Shown piece after piece: positions 23,344-33,616 of a DNA stretch of 39,393 nt (its first letter is position 1; every line of letters starts with the position of its first letter). The translations under genes and the position numbers were made by a program. The stretch is from an uncultured Eubacteriales bacterium (GTDB lineage: Bacteria > Bacillota > Clostridia > Christensenellales > Aristaeellaceae): contig CADBCY010000027.1 in NCBI GenBank assembly GCA_902793325.1, forward strand, positions 1 through 39,393, read 5' to 3'. The notes beneath the pieces were generated by a model. That model was not told the origin of the DNA and did no database searches. It worked only from the letters and a program-made list of their open reading frames with translations.

Positions 23344-23369
23344 CGGCGGGCGGCGCGAAGCGCCCGCCG
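23344..23369 (+). terminator. GC-rich hairpin after the MATE gene
   Basis: CGGCGGGCG (23344-23352) pairs with CGCCCGCCG (23361-23369), a 9-bp stem with an 8-nt loop, shortly after the stop. A T-run (TTTTTC) occurs only some 35 nt later, so intrinsic termination is uncertain. Confidence 0.5.
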
Positions 23370-23438
23370 TTCGCCGCGATCGCGCCGGCCGCGCGGCGAC
23401 TCAGTTTTTCCCATTCCCCCAATTTCCCCGTGCGACCC

Positions 23439-23466
23439 TTGTAACTTAACATATTTCCTGTATACT
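23439..23466 (+). promoter_or_regulatory. promoter of lon
   Basis: TTGTAA (23439-23444), a 16-nt spacer, then TATACT (23461-23466) in an AT-richer stretch. I see no CIRCE or CtsR-type direct repeat that would indicate classical heat-shock control. Confidence 0.65.
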
Positions 23467-23500
23467 TATCTCCATCAATCCACCCTTGGAGGATACCGCT

Positions 23501-25831
23501 TTGAGCAAAGAGAACCGGAACGGCGATTCCGTCCAGCTGCCGCTGCTGGCCCTGCGCGGGCTGGTGATGTTCCCCAACACGGTCATGACCATTGACGTGG
23601 CCCGGGAGCGCTCCGTGGCGGCGGTGCGCCGCGCGGTGGCCGCCGAACAGCAGCTGTTCGTGGTGGCGCAGCGGGACAGCCTGGTGGAGCATCCGGGGCT
23701 CACGGACCTGTTCACCATGGGCACGCTCACGGTGGTCAAGCAGGTGCTGCACCTGCCGGACCAGACCATCCGCGTGCTGCTGGAGGGCCACGAGCGGGCG
23801 CTGCTGCTGGACGTGCTGGAGGGCGACGGCTTCCAGCGGGGCAGGGTCTATGCGATCCACCGCGCGGACGACCGGTTCACCGACGCCGAACAGCGGGCCA
23901 TGATGCGCGCCATCCGCGGGCTCGCGACGCAGTCGCTGCGCGCCCGGGGCGAGCACATGCCGGAGCTCATGCAGGGCATCGAGGGGGAACGCGACCCCGG
24001 CGTGCTGTGCGACGTGATCGCCTCCAACCTGCTCTCGCGGGTCGAGGACAAGCAGGCCGTGCTGGAGTGCGTGGACACGGACCAGCGCCTGAAGCTGACG
24101 CTGGAGAAGCTGGCCGACGAGATCCGGATCGGCGAGCTGGAGGAGCGCATCCACGCCCGCGTGCGGGAGTATATGGACAAGGCCAACCACGAATACTACC
24201 TGCGCGAGCAGATTCGGGCCATCCAGGAGGAGCTGAACGAGGACGAGGACGAGGAGGTCGCCGAGCTGCGCCGCCGCGTCGCCGCGTCCAAGCTGCCCCC
24301 CGCCGCGCGGGAGCACGTGGAGAAGGAGCTCAAGCGCCTGGCGCGCAGCACCGTGCACGCGCCGGAGAGCGCCGTGAGCCAGAACTACATCGAGTACATG
24401 CTGGAGCTGCCCTGGGGCGTGTACGATACCTCCAACATCGACATCGCCAAGGCCCGCAGGGTGCTGGAGGCCGACCACTACGGCATGGAGGACGTGAAGC
24501 AGCGCCTGATCGAGTTCCTGGCGGTGCGCTCCGTGGCCTCGGACAAGCTGAAGAGCCCCATCCTCTGCCTGGTCGGCCCGCCCGGCGTCGGCAAGACCAG
24601 CATCGCGCAGTCCATCGCCAAGGCGCTGGGCCGCAAGTTCACGCGGCTCTCGCTGGGCGGCGTGCACGACGAGGCGGAGATCCGCGGGCACCGCAAGACC
24701 TACGTGGGCGCCATGCCCGGCAGGATCGTGTCCGCCATCCGCCAGTCGAAGACCATGAACCCGGTGTTCCTGCTGGACGAGATCGACAAGATGAGCCGCG
24801 ATATGCGCGGCGACCCCGCCTCCGCCATGCTGGAGGCGCTGGACCCCGCCCAGAACAGCACCTTCCTGGACCATTACCTGGAGGTGCCCTTCGACCTGTC
24901 CGACGTGCTGTTCATCACCACGGCCAACACGCTGGACACCATCGACCGAGCGCTGCTCGACCGCATGGAGGTCATCGAGGTGCCCAGCTACACCGCAGAG
25001 GAGAAGCTGGAGATCGCGAAGCGCCACCTGCTGCCCAAGCAGCGGGAGGCCCACAACCTCAAGCCCGGCCAACTGCGCATATCGCGCAAGACCCTCGCGG
25101 CGGTCATCGACGGCTACACGCGGGAATCCGGCGTGCGCACGCTGGAGCGGCAGATCGGCAAGCTGTGCCGCCGGGCGACGCTCAAGCTGGTGGAGGACGG
25201 GGACCTGCGGTCCGTGTCCGTGAAGCCCGGCGACCTGAAGGAGTACCTGGGCGCGCCCCGCTACCTGCGACAGCCCGGCGCTGCGCGCGAAGAGGTCGGC
25301 GTGGTGAACGGCCTGGCCTGGACCCAGGTGGGCGGCGAGCTGATGCCCGTGGAGGCGATCACGTTCCCCGGCAAGGAGGGCATGCGCCTGACCGGCCAGC
25401 TGGGCGACGTGATGAAGGAATCCGCCGAGCTGGCCCGCAGCGTCGTGCGCGCGCGCCACGCCGCCTATCGGCTGGAGGAGGACTTCTTCGAGAAGTACAC
25501 CGTGCACATCCACGTGCCCGAGGGCGCGGTCCCCAAGGACGGCCCGTCCGCGGGCGTGGCGCTCGCCTGCGCGCTGATGTCCGCCGTCACGGGCCGCAAG
25601 GCCAGCGGCGCCTGGGCCATGACCGGGGAGATCACGCTGCGCGGCCGGGTGCTGCCCATCGGCGGCGTGAAGGAAAAGCTGCTGGCGGCCTACCGCATGG
25701 GGGTCACGAACATCCTGCTGCCCAGGGAGAACGAGCCGGACCTGGAGAAGCTCGACCCCGGCATCCGCGAAAAGCTGAACATCGTGCTGATGGACAGCGT
25801 GGACGACGCGCTGGAGCGGGTGCTGCTGTAG
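23501..25831 (+). CDS. lon: ATP-dependent protease Lon (LonA type)
   Basis: The 776-residue cytosolic LonA has an N-terminal substrate-recognition domain (residues ~10-200, from [21 protein letters not shown]). A coiled-coil linker follows ([20 protein letters not shown]). The AAA+ module has Walker [20 protein letters not shown] and the arginine-finger region. The C-terminal serine protease has catalytic Ser in [15 protein letters not shown] and Lys in [13 protein letters not shown]. It degrades misfolded and regulatory proteins. The start is TTG 23501 after GGAGG (spacing about 8); TTG 23486 lies upstream of that Shine-Dalgarno. The next gene engB is 69 nt downstream, a gene order widely conserved in Bacillota. 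Confidence 0.97.
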   Translation: MSKENRNGDSVQLPLLALRGLVMFPNTVMTIDVARERSVAAVRRAVAAEQQLFVVAQRDSLVEHPGLTDLFTMGTLTVVKQVLHLPDQTIRVLLEGHERALLLDVLEGDGFQRGRVYAIHRADDRFTDAEQRAMMRAIRGLATQSLRARGEHMPELMQGIEGERDPGVLCDVIASNLLSRVEDKQAVLECVDTDQRLKLTLEKLADEIRIGELEERIHARVREYMDKANHEYYLREQIRAIQEELNEDEDEEVAELRRRVAASKLPPAAREHVEKELKRLARSTVHAPESAVSQNYIEYMLELPWGVYDTSNIDIAKARRVLEADHYGMEDVKQRLIEFLAVRSVASDKLKSPILCLVGPPGVGKTSIAQSIAKALGRKFTRLSLGGVHDEAEIRGHRKTYVGAMPGRIVSAIRQSKTMNPVFLLDEIDKMSRDMRGDPASAMLEALDPAQNSTFLDHYLEVPFDLSDVLFITTANTLDTIDRALLDRMEVIEVPSYTAEEKLEIAKRHLLPKQREAHNLKPGQLRISRKTLAAVIDGYTRESGVRTLERQIGKLCRRATLKLVEDGDLRSVSVKPGDLKEYLGAPRYLRQPGAAREEVGVVNGLAWTQVGGELMPVEAITFPGKEGMRLTGQLGDVMKESAELARSVVRARHAAYRLEEDFFEKYTVHIHVPEGAVPKDGPSAGVALACALMSAVTGRKASGAWAMTGEITLRGRVLPIGGVKEKLLAAYRMGVTNILLPRENEPDLEKLDPGIREKLNIVLMDSVDDALERVLL

Positions 25832-25900
25832 GGCAGGGCCCCGGCGCTTCCATCCGCCCCGCGACCCAGACGCCCCGGCAGGGGGCGGACGACTGATTCC

Positions 25901-26536
25901 ATGATTATCAAGAAAGCAAGATTCGTGTGCTCGATGAGTGCGTTCGGGGAGTTCCCCGGCCAGGGGCTGCCGGAGGCGGCCATGGTGGGGAAGTCCAACG
26001 TGGGCAAGTCCTCGCTGATCAACAGCCTGACCCGGAACGGCCGGCTGGCGCACACCTCCTCCGAACCGGGCAAGACGCGGCTGGTGAACCTGTACGAGAT
26101 CAACGAGGCGTTCTTCCTGGTCGACCTGCCGGGCTACGGCTTTGCAAAGGCGCCCAAGCAGGAGAAGGAAAAGTGGGCCGCGATGATCGAGGGCTACCTC
26201 ACCGGGTCGAAGCACCTGCGGCACGTGTTCCAACTGGTGGACCTGCGCCACGCGCCCACCGGGGACGACGCCATGATGGTGCGCTACCTGAGGCACTACG
26301 ACATACCGTTCACCGTGGTGGCGACCAAGGCCGACAAGCTGAGCAAGGCGCAGCGGGGGCAGAACATCCCGGTCATCTGCCGCACGCTGGAGGTGCAGCC
26401 CTGGGAGGTACTGACCTGCTCGTCCAGGGACGGCACCGGCCGCGAGCAACTGCTGGACCGGATGGAGCGGGAGCTGTTCGGCCCGCCGCCGGAGGCGCAG
26501 GATGCGCCCGCGCAGCCGCAGGCGCCCGGCGAATAG
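25901..26536 (+). CDS. engB: ribosome biogenesis GTPase EngB (YsxC/YihA)
   Basis: The 211-residue TRAFAC GTPase carries G1 GKSNVGKSSL, G2 around SSEPGKTRLVN, G3 DLPGYGFAK and G4 TKADKL, with a G5-like TCSSRDG. It is needed for assembly of the large ribosomal subunit. It follows lon as in many Bacillota and is probably cotranscribed. The last ~20 residues (PPPEAQDAPAQPQAPGE) are a Pro/Ala-rich tail beyond the usual end of the family, probably disordered. ATG 25901 lacks a strong Shine-Dalgarno, but the N-terminus aligns with the family. Confidence 0.95.
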   Translation: MIIKKARFVCSMSAFGEFPGQGLPEAAMVGKSNVGKSSLINSLTRNGRLAHTSSEPGKTRLVNLYEINEAFFLVDLPGYGFAKAPKQEKEKWAAMIEGYLTGSKHLRHVFQLVDLRHAPTGDDAMMVRYLRHYDIPFTVVATKADKLSKAQRGQNIPVICRTLEVQPWEVLTCSSRDGTGREQLLDRMERELFGPPPEAQDAPAQPQAPGE

Positions 26537-26588
26537 GGGACGGCGTCAAAGCACAAGCGTTATTCCAAGCATCCAAGGGGGAGTTACA

Positions 26589-27920
26589 TTGGGTATTAAG
26601 GTGGCAAAATTTGGCGGTTCCTCACTGAGCGACGCGACGCATTTTCGCAAGGTGAAGGCGATCATCGAGAGCGACCCGGATTACCACTACGTGGTGCCCA
26701 GCGCGCCCGGCAAGCGCTTCGGCGAGGATACCAAGGTCACCGACATGCTGTACCAGTGCTACCGGCTGGTGGAGCGCAACAAGAGCCACGAGGAGGTCTT
26801 CCGCAGGATCGCCGAGCGCTACCTCGAGATCGCCCACGAGCTGGACATCGCCCTCGACCAGGACTTCGATTTCATCGGCCTGCTGAACGAGACCAGCGAC
26901 GCCATTCGCCGCCACAACAGCCCGGACTTCGCCGCCAGCCGCGGCGAGTACCTGAACGGCGTTCTGCTGGCGCGCTACCTGGGCTGGGACTTCGTGGACG
27001 CCCAGGAGGTCGTGAAGTTCGACCGCCAGGGCAGCTTTGCCTCGGAGTGGACGAACGAGATCATGCGCACCAAGCTGGCCGAGCACGAGCGCGCGGTCGT
27101 CCCCGGCTTCTACGGTTCCTTCCCCGACGGCGAGGTGCACACCTTCTCCCGCGGCGGCAGCGACATCTCCGGCGCCATCGTCTCCCGGGCGGTGGAAGCG
27201 GACATGTACGTGAACTGGACGGACGTGAACGGCTTCCTGATGGCCGACCCGCGCATCGTGGACAACCCGCGCTGCATCCGCGAGCTGACCTATTCGGAGC
27301 TGCGCGAGCTCTCCTACATGGGCGCGACGGTGCTGCACGAGGACGCCATCTTCCCGGTGCACAAGGCGGGCATCCCCACCAACATCCGCAACACCAACGA
27401 CCCCGCCGACCCCGGCACCATGATCGTGCCCCAGATGACGGCGAACCGCCCGGACATGGCCATCACCGGCGTGGCGGGGCACAAGAACTTCACGCTCATC
27501 ACCATCGACAAGGCCATGATGAACGCGGAGCTCGGCTTCGGCCGCCGGGTGCTCTCGGCGCTGGAAGACTTCGGCGTCAGCTTCGAGCACATGCCCTCCG
27601 GCATCGACACGCTGTCCGTGGTCATCTCCGACAAGGACCTGGTGACCCGCAAGGACCAGATCATCCAGCGCATCCAGCAGCTCTGCCAGCCGGATTCCAT
27701 CGAGGTCAGCGGCGGCATCGCGCTGATCGCCACCGTGGGCCACGGCATGGTTCGCACCCCCGGTACCGCGGCCAAGCTGTTCACCGCCCTCTACCAGGCG
27801 GGCGTGAACATCCGCATGATTGACCAGGGCTCCAGCGAAATGAACATCATCGTGGGCGTGAACGTGGAGGACTTCGAGACTGCAATGAACGCGATTTACC
27901 GGGCGTTCGTGAAGGACTAG
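26589..27920 (+). CDS. lysC: aspartate kinase
   Basis: The 443-residue aspartokinase phosphorylates L-aspartate, the first step to lysine, threonine and methionine. It starts LGIKVAKFGGSSLSD (KFGGSS nucleotide/aspartate motif) and has VVPSAPGKR and FSRGGSDISGAIVSRAVEAD of the kinase domain. Two C-terminal ACT domains follow from about residue 300 (GHKNFTLITIDKAMMN; GHGMVRTPGTAAKLFTALYQAGVNIRMIDQGSSEMN). These usually bind lysine or threonine for feedback inhibition. The start is TTG 26589 after GGGGGAG; an upstream frame to 26502 overlaps engB and is rejected. No other aspartate-pathway gene is adjacent. The choice between lysC, thrA-type and dapG-type names is uncertain. Confidence 0.93.
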   Translation: MGIKVAKFGGSSLSDATHFRKVKAIIESDPDYHYVVPSAPGKRFGEDTKVTDMLYQCYRLVERNKSHEEVFRRIAERYLEIAHELDIALDQDFDFIGLLNETSDAIRRHNSPDFAASRGEYLNGVLLARYLGWDFVDAQEVVKFDRQGSFASEWTNEIMRTKLAEHERAVVPGFYGSFPDGEVHTFSRGGSDISGAIVSRAVEADMYVNWTDVNGFLMADPRIVDNPRCIRELTYSELRELSYMGATVLHEDAIFPVHKAGIPTNIRNTNDPADPGTMIVPQMTANRPDMAITGVAGHKNFTLITIDKAMMNAELGFGRRVLSALEDFGVSFEHMPSGIDTLSVVISDKDLVTRKDQIIQRIQQLCQPDSIEVSGGIALIATVGHGMVRTPGTAAKLFTALYQAGVNIRMIDQGSSEMNIIVGVNVEDFETAMNAIYRAFVKD

Positions 27921-27956
27921 GCCCGCCCGGAGCGCGCGGAACCGCGAGAACAAAAC

Positions 27957-28023
27957 AACTCCTTCGCACCCCGTGGGGCGGCGGCGAGATTGCCTGCCGT
28001 CCGGGGGAGGCGAAGGAGTTTTT
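27957..28023 (+). terminator. long-stem terminator after aspartate kinase
   Basis: AACTCCTTCGC (27957-27967) pairs with GCGAAGGAGTT (28010-28020), 11 bp, enclosing a GC-rich internal structure. The run TTTTT occupies 28019-28023. It begins about 35 nt after the gene. Confidence 0.8.
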
Positions 28024-28064
28024 GTCGCGCTGTCGCGATGCGGCGTCCGGGGGCGTGTACGGAA

Positions 28065-28088
28065 AGGGGCGATGCTTGCATCGCCCCT
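28065..28088 (-). terminator. terminator of the AAA ATPase gene
   Basis: AGGGGCGATG (28065-28074) pairs with CATCGCCCCT (28079-28088) around CTTG, a perfect 10-bp stem. On the minus strand it lies about 25 nt after the AAA gene stop and is followed by TTTCC, a weak T-run. Confidence 0.7.
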
Positions 28089-28111
28089 GATTGTCGGTCA
28101 TGGATGGTCGG

Positions 28112-29284
28112 TCATTCCTCCGGCGTCGGATCGTCCAGCTTGACGGGGATGTCCTTTGACAGGCGCTGGAGCTCCGCGAGCGTGTCCTCGGCGGAGCGGA
28201 GCAGCTCGGCCTGGGCCTTCTCGGCGGCCTGGAGCTTTTCATCGCTCTCGCGAGTCTTCTGAACATCCTCGGCGGTGATGGTCATGAGCTCTTCCTTGGT
28301 GATGTCCGGGTCGTCCGCCAGGCGGTTGGCCTGGGCCACCAGCAGGCGTTCGAAGATGTTGCGCACGCCGCGGGCGTTGCCGAAGGCGATGGAGCCGGTG
28401 TTCGCGGCCTCGATGTAGGCGCGCGCGGCTTCGCGGGCGTCCTCGGTGAGCTGGTACTGGCCCTTCTTGAGGCGCAGGTCCAGAATGCCCATCATCTCGT
28501 CGGTGGTGTAGTCGTCGAAGTGCAGGTAGCGGTTGAAGCGGGACTCCAGGCCGGGGTTGGAGTGGATGAAGTCGTCCATCAGCCCGTCGTAGCCCGCCAC
28601 GATCACCACCAGGTCGTCCCGATGATCCTCCATGGCCTTGAGCAGCGTGTCGATGGCCTCCTGGCCGAAGTCGTTCTCGCCCTTGCCGTTCAGCGCGTAG
28701 GCCTCGTCGATGAACAGCACGCCGCCCAGCGCCTTCTCGATGGCGGCGCGGGTCTTGGTGGCCGTTTGGCCCACGTAGCCCGCCACCAGCCCGGAGCGGT
28801 CCACCTCGACCAGATGGCCCTTCTTCAGCATGCCCAGGCTCTTGTAGATGCGCGACATCAGCCGCGCGATCATGGTCTTGCCCGTGCCGGGGTTGCCGGA
28901 GAACACCATGTGCAGCGACATGTCCACCGTCTTGAGCCCCGCCTCCGCGCGCAGCTTGTGCACGGTGACGATGTTGATGAGGTTGTTGACTTCCTTCTTG
29001 ACGCCCGCCAGCCCGATCAGCTCGTTCAGCTCCGCCTTCAGGTCGTCGATGTTCTCCGGCGGGGCGTCCTCCTCGACGGCCTCCCCGCTCGCGGCGGCGG
29101 CCTGCGGGGCCGGGGCGGCCTCGGGCTTTTTGGCGTTGTCCGACGGCGCGGCGGGCTTCGGCGCGGCGGGGGTGGCCGGCTTCTGCGGGCCCCACAGGTC
29201 GTCGGCGATGCGGCCCAGGTTGTTGTTGATGAGCGTGCTGATGACGTCCATCTGCGTGCGGATGATTTCGTCGCGATTGTCCAT
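28112..29284 (-). CDS. SpoVK/CbbX-type AAA+ ATPase
   Basis: The 390-residue AAA+ protein is of the CbxX/CfxQ-SpoVK type. Residues 1-30 (MDNRDEIIRTQMDVISTLINNNLGRIADDLWG) form a helical start. A Pro/Ala-rich linker follows to about 85. LIGLAGVKKEVNNLINIV leads into the AAA module with Walker A SGNPGTGKTM, the pore-like GYVGQTATKT, Walker B VLFIDEAYAL, and the arginine-finger region GLESRFNRYLHF. The C-terminus is a charged coiled coil (residues ~345-375). Relatives remodel proteins, such as red-type Rubisco activase and a sporulation factor; no Rubisco or sporulation gene is nearby. It is 117 nt downstream of glgA on the same strand, so a tie to glycogen metabolism is possible but unproven. 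Confidence 0.87.
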   Translation of the reverse strand: MDNRDEIIRTQMDVISTLINNNLGRIADDLWGPQKPATPAAPKPAAPSDNAKKPEAAPAPQAAAASGEAVEEDAPPENIDDLKAELNELIGLAGVKKEVNNLINIVTVHKLRAEAGLKTVDMSLHMVFSGNPGTGKTMIARLMSRIYKSLGMLKKGHLVEVDRSGLVAGYVGQTATKTRAAIEKALGGVLFIDEAYALNGKGENDFGQEAIDTLLKAMEDHRDDLVVIVAGYDGLMDDFIHSNPGLESRFNRYLHFDDYTTDEMMGILDLRLKKGQYQLTEDAREAARAYIEAANTGSIAFGNARGVRNIFERLLVAQANRLADDPDITKEELMTITAEDVQKTRESDEKLQAAEKAQAELLRSAEDTLAELQRLSKDIPVKLDDPTPEE

Positions 29285-29316
29285 GGCTGCTGCTCCTATA
29301 CGATCGTGCCTACAAA

Positions 29317-29347
29317 GGAATAACCGATGGGCTGCATCGGTTATTCC
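29317..29347 (-). terminator. hairpin between glgA and the AAA gene
   Basis: GGAATAACCGATG (29317-29329) pairs perfectly with CATCGGTTATTCC (29335-29347), 13 bp with a 5-nt loop. On the minus strand it is followed by TTTG only. It probably terminates or attenuates the glg transcript before the AAA gene. Confidence 0.65.
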
Positions 29348-29401
29348 GGCGGATTTGGAATCGACCCCGGGTCGGCGCTGCCGCGGCAGGCCCGACGCGG
29401 G

Positions 29402-31063
29402 TTATACTTTGGGTTCGTCGGCCTTTTTCCTGGGCGCGGGCTTTTTCGCGGGCGCGTCCGCCTTGGGCTCGGCCTTCTTGCGCGGGGCGCGCTTCTTCGG
29501 CTCGGGCTTGGGCGCTTCTTCAACGGGTGCGGACGCTTCCTCTGCGGGCGCGGGCGCTTCTTCGGTGGGGGCGGGCGCTTCTTCGACAAAGAGCGGGTCG
29601 CGGGCCTCCAGGGTCACGACCTCGGGCCCGGCCGTCAGCTTCTCGTACAGCTCGACGTACTGCTTCGCGGACTGGTCCCAGCCGTACTGCCCGCGCATGG
29701 CGCGGATGGCCAGGCCGTTGAACACGTCGCGCTCCTCGTGGTACATGCGCACGGCGTTCTCGATGACGTGCAGCATGTCGTGGGCGTTGTAGTACAGGAA
29801 GGTGAAGCCGTTGCCGTCGCCGGTGTACTGGTTGTAGGCCAGCACCGTGTCGCGCAGGCCGCCCGTCTCGCGGGTGATGGGCAGCGTGCCGTAGCGCAGC
29901 GAGATGAGCTGGCTGAGGCCGCAGGGCTCGAACAGCGAGGGCATCAGGAACAGATCCGCCGCGGCGTACAGCTTGTGCGCCAGGTTGTGGTTCATCTGGA
30001 AGTTGGCGGAGACCCGGTTCGGATACTTCCACTGTGCCCAGCTGAACAGGTCCACGTAGCGGCTCTCGCCCATGCCCAGCACCACGAGCTGGCAGCCGGT
30101 GTTCATGATCTCATTGAGCACGCACTCCACCAGGTCCAGGCCCTTCTGGCCGGACAGGCGGGTGATCATGGCGATCATGGGGGCGTCGGCGTCCACCGTC
30201 AGGCCCAGCTCCCGCTGCAGCGCCAGCTTGTTGCCGACCTTGTCCACGAAGCTGTCCGCGGTGTAATTGCGCGCCAGCGCGGGGTCGTGCTCGGGGTCGT
30301 ACTCGACGGTGTCGATGCCGTTCAGTATGCCCGTCAGGTGATCGACCCGGCTGCGGAGCAGGCCGTCCAGCCGCTCGCCGTAGTAGGCGGTCTGGATCTC
30401 CTCGGAATAGGTGGGGCTCACGGTGGTGATTTCATCCGCGAACACCAGGCCGCCCTTCATGCAGGAGCACATGCCGAAGAACTCCAGCGCGTCGCTGGTG
30501 TAGGCCAGGTCGCCCAGGTACAGCAAATCCTCGATCGTGTGGATGGGGAACAGGCCCTGGTATTGCAGGTTGTGGATGGTGTACACCGTGCGAATGTTCT
30601 TGAAGGCTTCCAGCTGCTTGTATTGCAGCTTGTACAGCACGGGGATGAGGCCCGTCTGCCAGTCGTGACAGTGCAGCACGTCGGGGATGAAGTCGATCTT
30701 TTGCAGCGTCTCCATCACGGCGCGGCAGAAGTAGGCGAAGCGCTCGCCCTCGTCGCCGCCCGCGCCGTAGATATAGCTGCGGCCGAAGTACTGCTCGTTG
30801 TCCACGAAATAGAAGGGGATGCCGGCGTAGGTGAGCTTTTCGATGCCCACGTACTGCCGCCGCCAGCCCAGGTTTACATAGAAGTGGAGCACGTGCTCCA
30901 TCTGCTCCCGCCATTCGGGGGCGATGGCCTTGTACAGCGGCAGGATGACGCGAATGTCCTCGCCCGCCTTTAACAGCTCCTTGGGCAGCGCGCCGACGAC
31001 GTCGGCCAGGCCGCCGGTTTTGACAAAGGGTACGCACTCCGAGGCCGCAAACAGGATTTTCAT
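29402..31063 (-). CDS. glgA: glycogen synthase (ADP-glucose type) with charged C-terminal tail
   Basis: The 553-residue GT5 glycosyltransferase transfers glucose from ADP-glucose to glycogen. The N-terminal KTGGLADVVGALPKEL holds the Lys-Thr-Gly-Gly ADP-glucose loop. Other marks are VLHCHDWQTGLIPVL, TIHNLQYQG, NGID, ITRLSGQKGLDLV, PSLFEPCGLSQLISLRYGTLPI and ETGGLRDTV. The catalytic part ends near residue 485, the normal length. About 62 extra residues follow (492-553). An acidic EEAPAP-type repeat comes first, then a Lys/Arg/Ala/Pro-rich stretch (KKRAPRKKAEPK, KKPAPRKKAD) like histone H1 tails. It follows glgD after an intercistronic hairpin. The tail is probably disordered; its role is unknown. 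Confidence 0.95.
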   Translation of the reverse strand: MKILFAASECVPFVKTGGLADVVGALPKELLKAGEDIRVILPLYKAIAPEWREQMEHVLHFYVNLGWRRQYVGIEKLTYAGIPFYFVDNEQYFGRSYIYGAGGDEGERFAYFCRAVMETLQKIDFIPDVLHCHDWQTGLIPVLYKLQYKQLEAFKNIRTVYTIHNLQYQGLFPIHTIEDLLYLGDLAYTSDALEFFGMCSCMKGGLVFADEITTVSPTYSEEIQTAYYGERLDGLLRSRVDHLTGILNGIDTVEYDPEHDPALARNYTADSFVDKVGNKLALQRELGLTVDADAPMIAMITRLSGQKGLDLVECVLNEIMNTGCQLVVLGMGESRYVDLFSWAQWKYPNRVSANFQMNHNLAHKLYAAADLFLMPSLFEPCGLSQLISLRYGTLPITRETGGLRDTVLAYNQYTGDGNGFTFLYYNAHDMLHVIENAVRMYHEERDVFNGLAIRAMRGQYGWDQSAKQYVELYEKLTAGPEVVTLEARDPLFVEEAPAPTEEAPAPAEEASAPVEEAPKPEPKKRAPRKKAEPKADAPAKKPAPRKKADEPKV

Positions 31064-31116
31064 GGTGGAAGCCCTCCTTTCGCCGAGGAAATGAAAAGAT
31101 CGGATAAACAGGCATA

Positions 31117-31143
31117 GGGAGAACGGGAAGACCCCATTCTCCC
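31117..31143 (-). terminator. intercistronic hairpin between glgD and glgA
   Basis: GGGAGAACGGG (31117-31127) pairs with CCCATTCTCCC (31133-31143), 11 pairs in the minus-strand RNA including one G-U, with a 5-nt loop. No T-run follows. It probably tunes glgA expression or mRNA decay rather than ending the transcript. Confidence 0.5.
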
Positions 31144-31162
31144 ATCCCCGGTCGGTTTTTGC

Positions 31163-32295
31163 TTACAGCGTCACGTTCTTGCCGATGACGATGGGATACT
31201 GCTTCGGACCGACGAGCCGCTCGCCCTTGCGGATGGTGACGGCCTTGTCGAAGATGACGTTTTCGAGCTCCACGCCGTCCTCGATGTAGCAGTCCTGCAG
31301 GATGACGCAATTCTTCAGCTTCGCGCCCTTGCCCACGACCACGCCGCGGAACACGACGCTGTCCTCCACCGTGCCGTCGATCACGCAGCCGTCGGCGATG
31401 AGGGAGTTGGCCACCTTCGCGCTCTCGCGGTAGATGGTGGGCACGGAGTCGCGGGTCTTGGTGTAGACCGGCGTCTTGCCGAACACTTCCTCGAACACGC
31501 CCTGCTTCAGCAGGTCCATGTTCAGGTTGAAGTAGCCGCGGATGGTCTCCACCCTGCGATAGTAGCTCTTCTCCTCATAGCCCAAGATCTTCATGGAGCC
31601 GGAGTGGGCCGCGGGGCGCAGCACGTCGGCCTCCAGGTCGTGCAGGCCCTGGGAGATGGCCTGGTCCACCAGGTAGATCAGCAGCGTGCGCTTGATCATG
31701 ATGACGTTCAGCGCCATGTTGCCGTAGGAGGCGGCGTTGGGGTTGATCTCCAGGTCCTTCACCGTGCCGTCCTCGGCGATGTCCATGTACACGTGGTTGT
31801 TTTTCGAGGAGGCGGAGAACTCGGTCAGCTGCGGGGTGACCTGCTGGTACATGATGGTGATGTCCGCGCCGGACTTGATGTGCTGCTGGATCATCGGCTC
31901 CAGGCTGGTGGTCATCACGTAGTCGCTGGTGGTCAGTATGGCGTACTCCTGGGTGGAGCGGCGCAGGTAGTCGAAATTGGCGCGCAGCGCGTCCAGGATG
32001 CCGGCGTACTCGCCGCCGTTCTCGCGGGTCAGGTAGGGGGGCAGTATGAACAGGCCGTTGTTGCGGGTGTGCAGGTCCCACTCCTTGCCGGAGCCCAGGT
32101 GATCCATCAGGGACTGGTAGTTTTTCTGGGCGATGATGCCCACGTTGCGGATGTTGGAATTGACCAGGTTGGAAATGACGAAGTCAATGATGCGGTAGCG
32201 GCCGGCAACGGGCACGGCGGCCACGGCGCGCTGACTGGTCAGCTCGCGCAGGGTGAGGTCGTCCTTTGAGGTATAGACAATGCCCATCACGTCTT

Positions 32296-32299
<4 letters not shown>
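31163..32299 (-). CDS. glgD: GlgD subunit of glucose-1-phosphate adenylyltransferase
   Basis: The 378-residue GlgC paralog has a nucleotidyltransferase-like N-terminal domain ([44 protein letters not shown]). The GGGxGxRL catalytic loop is missing, replaced by [14 protein letters not shown]-terminal left-handed beta-helix of hexapeptide repeats follows ([35 protein letters not shown]). In Bacillota, GlgD joins GlgC as a partly non-catalytic subunit that raises activity. Its ATG at 32299 overlaps the glgC stop by 4 nt, which fits a 1:1 complex. The loss of the loop is normal for GlgD. Confidence 0.95.
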
Positions 32300-33498
<1,199 letters not shown>

Positions 33499-33528
33499 GT
33501 TATCCCTACTTTCATATTATTCGCAACC

Positions 33529-33544
33529 GGTGTAACTTTACACC
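33529..33544 (-). promoter_or_regulatory. perfect palindromic operator upstream of glgC
   Basis: GGTGTAACTTTACACC is a perfect 7-2-7 inverted repeat. It is extended imperfectly on both sides (GTTAC/GTTGC-like) to about 28 bp. It lies about 12-28 nt downstream of the start site predicted from the -10 at 33563-33568. It suits repressor roadblock or an RNA hairpin at the transcript 5' end. Confidence 0.6.
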
Positions 33545-33562
33545 TGTTACCAAATCATAATA

Positions 33563-33568
33563 AGTATA
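33563..33568 (-). promoter_or_regulatory. -10 element of the glg operon
   Basis: The minus strand reads TATACT here, in an AT-rich stretch between the convergently placed signals of ackA and the divergent region of glgC. No good -35 hexamer stands 16-18 nt upstream, so the promoter may need an activator. Confidence 0.5.
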
Positions 33569-33616
33569 CAACACTTTTTCGGAAAAATCTATAGTTTTGC
33601 GCACGATTTTTGTTTT

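Noticed and set aside
21767-26449. Very long open frame on the minus strand (1560 codons)
   Set aside because: It lies antisense to MATE, lon and engB, and its translation is a low-complexity His/Gln/Val/Gly/Arg mix typical of the antisense frame of GC-rich genes. No domain is recognisable.
29520-29600. Tandem repeat as a CRISPR or satellite
   Set aside because: The degenerate repeats are codons of the EEAPAP-type tail of GlgA. There are no spacers of constant length and no cas genes.
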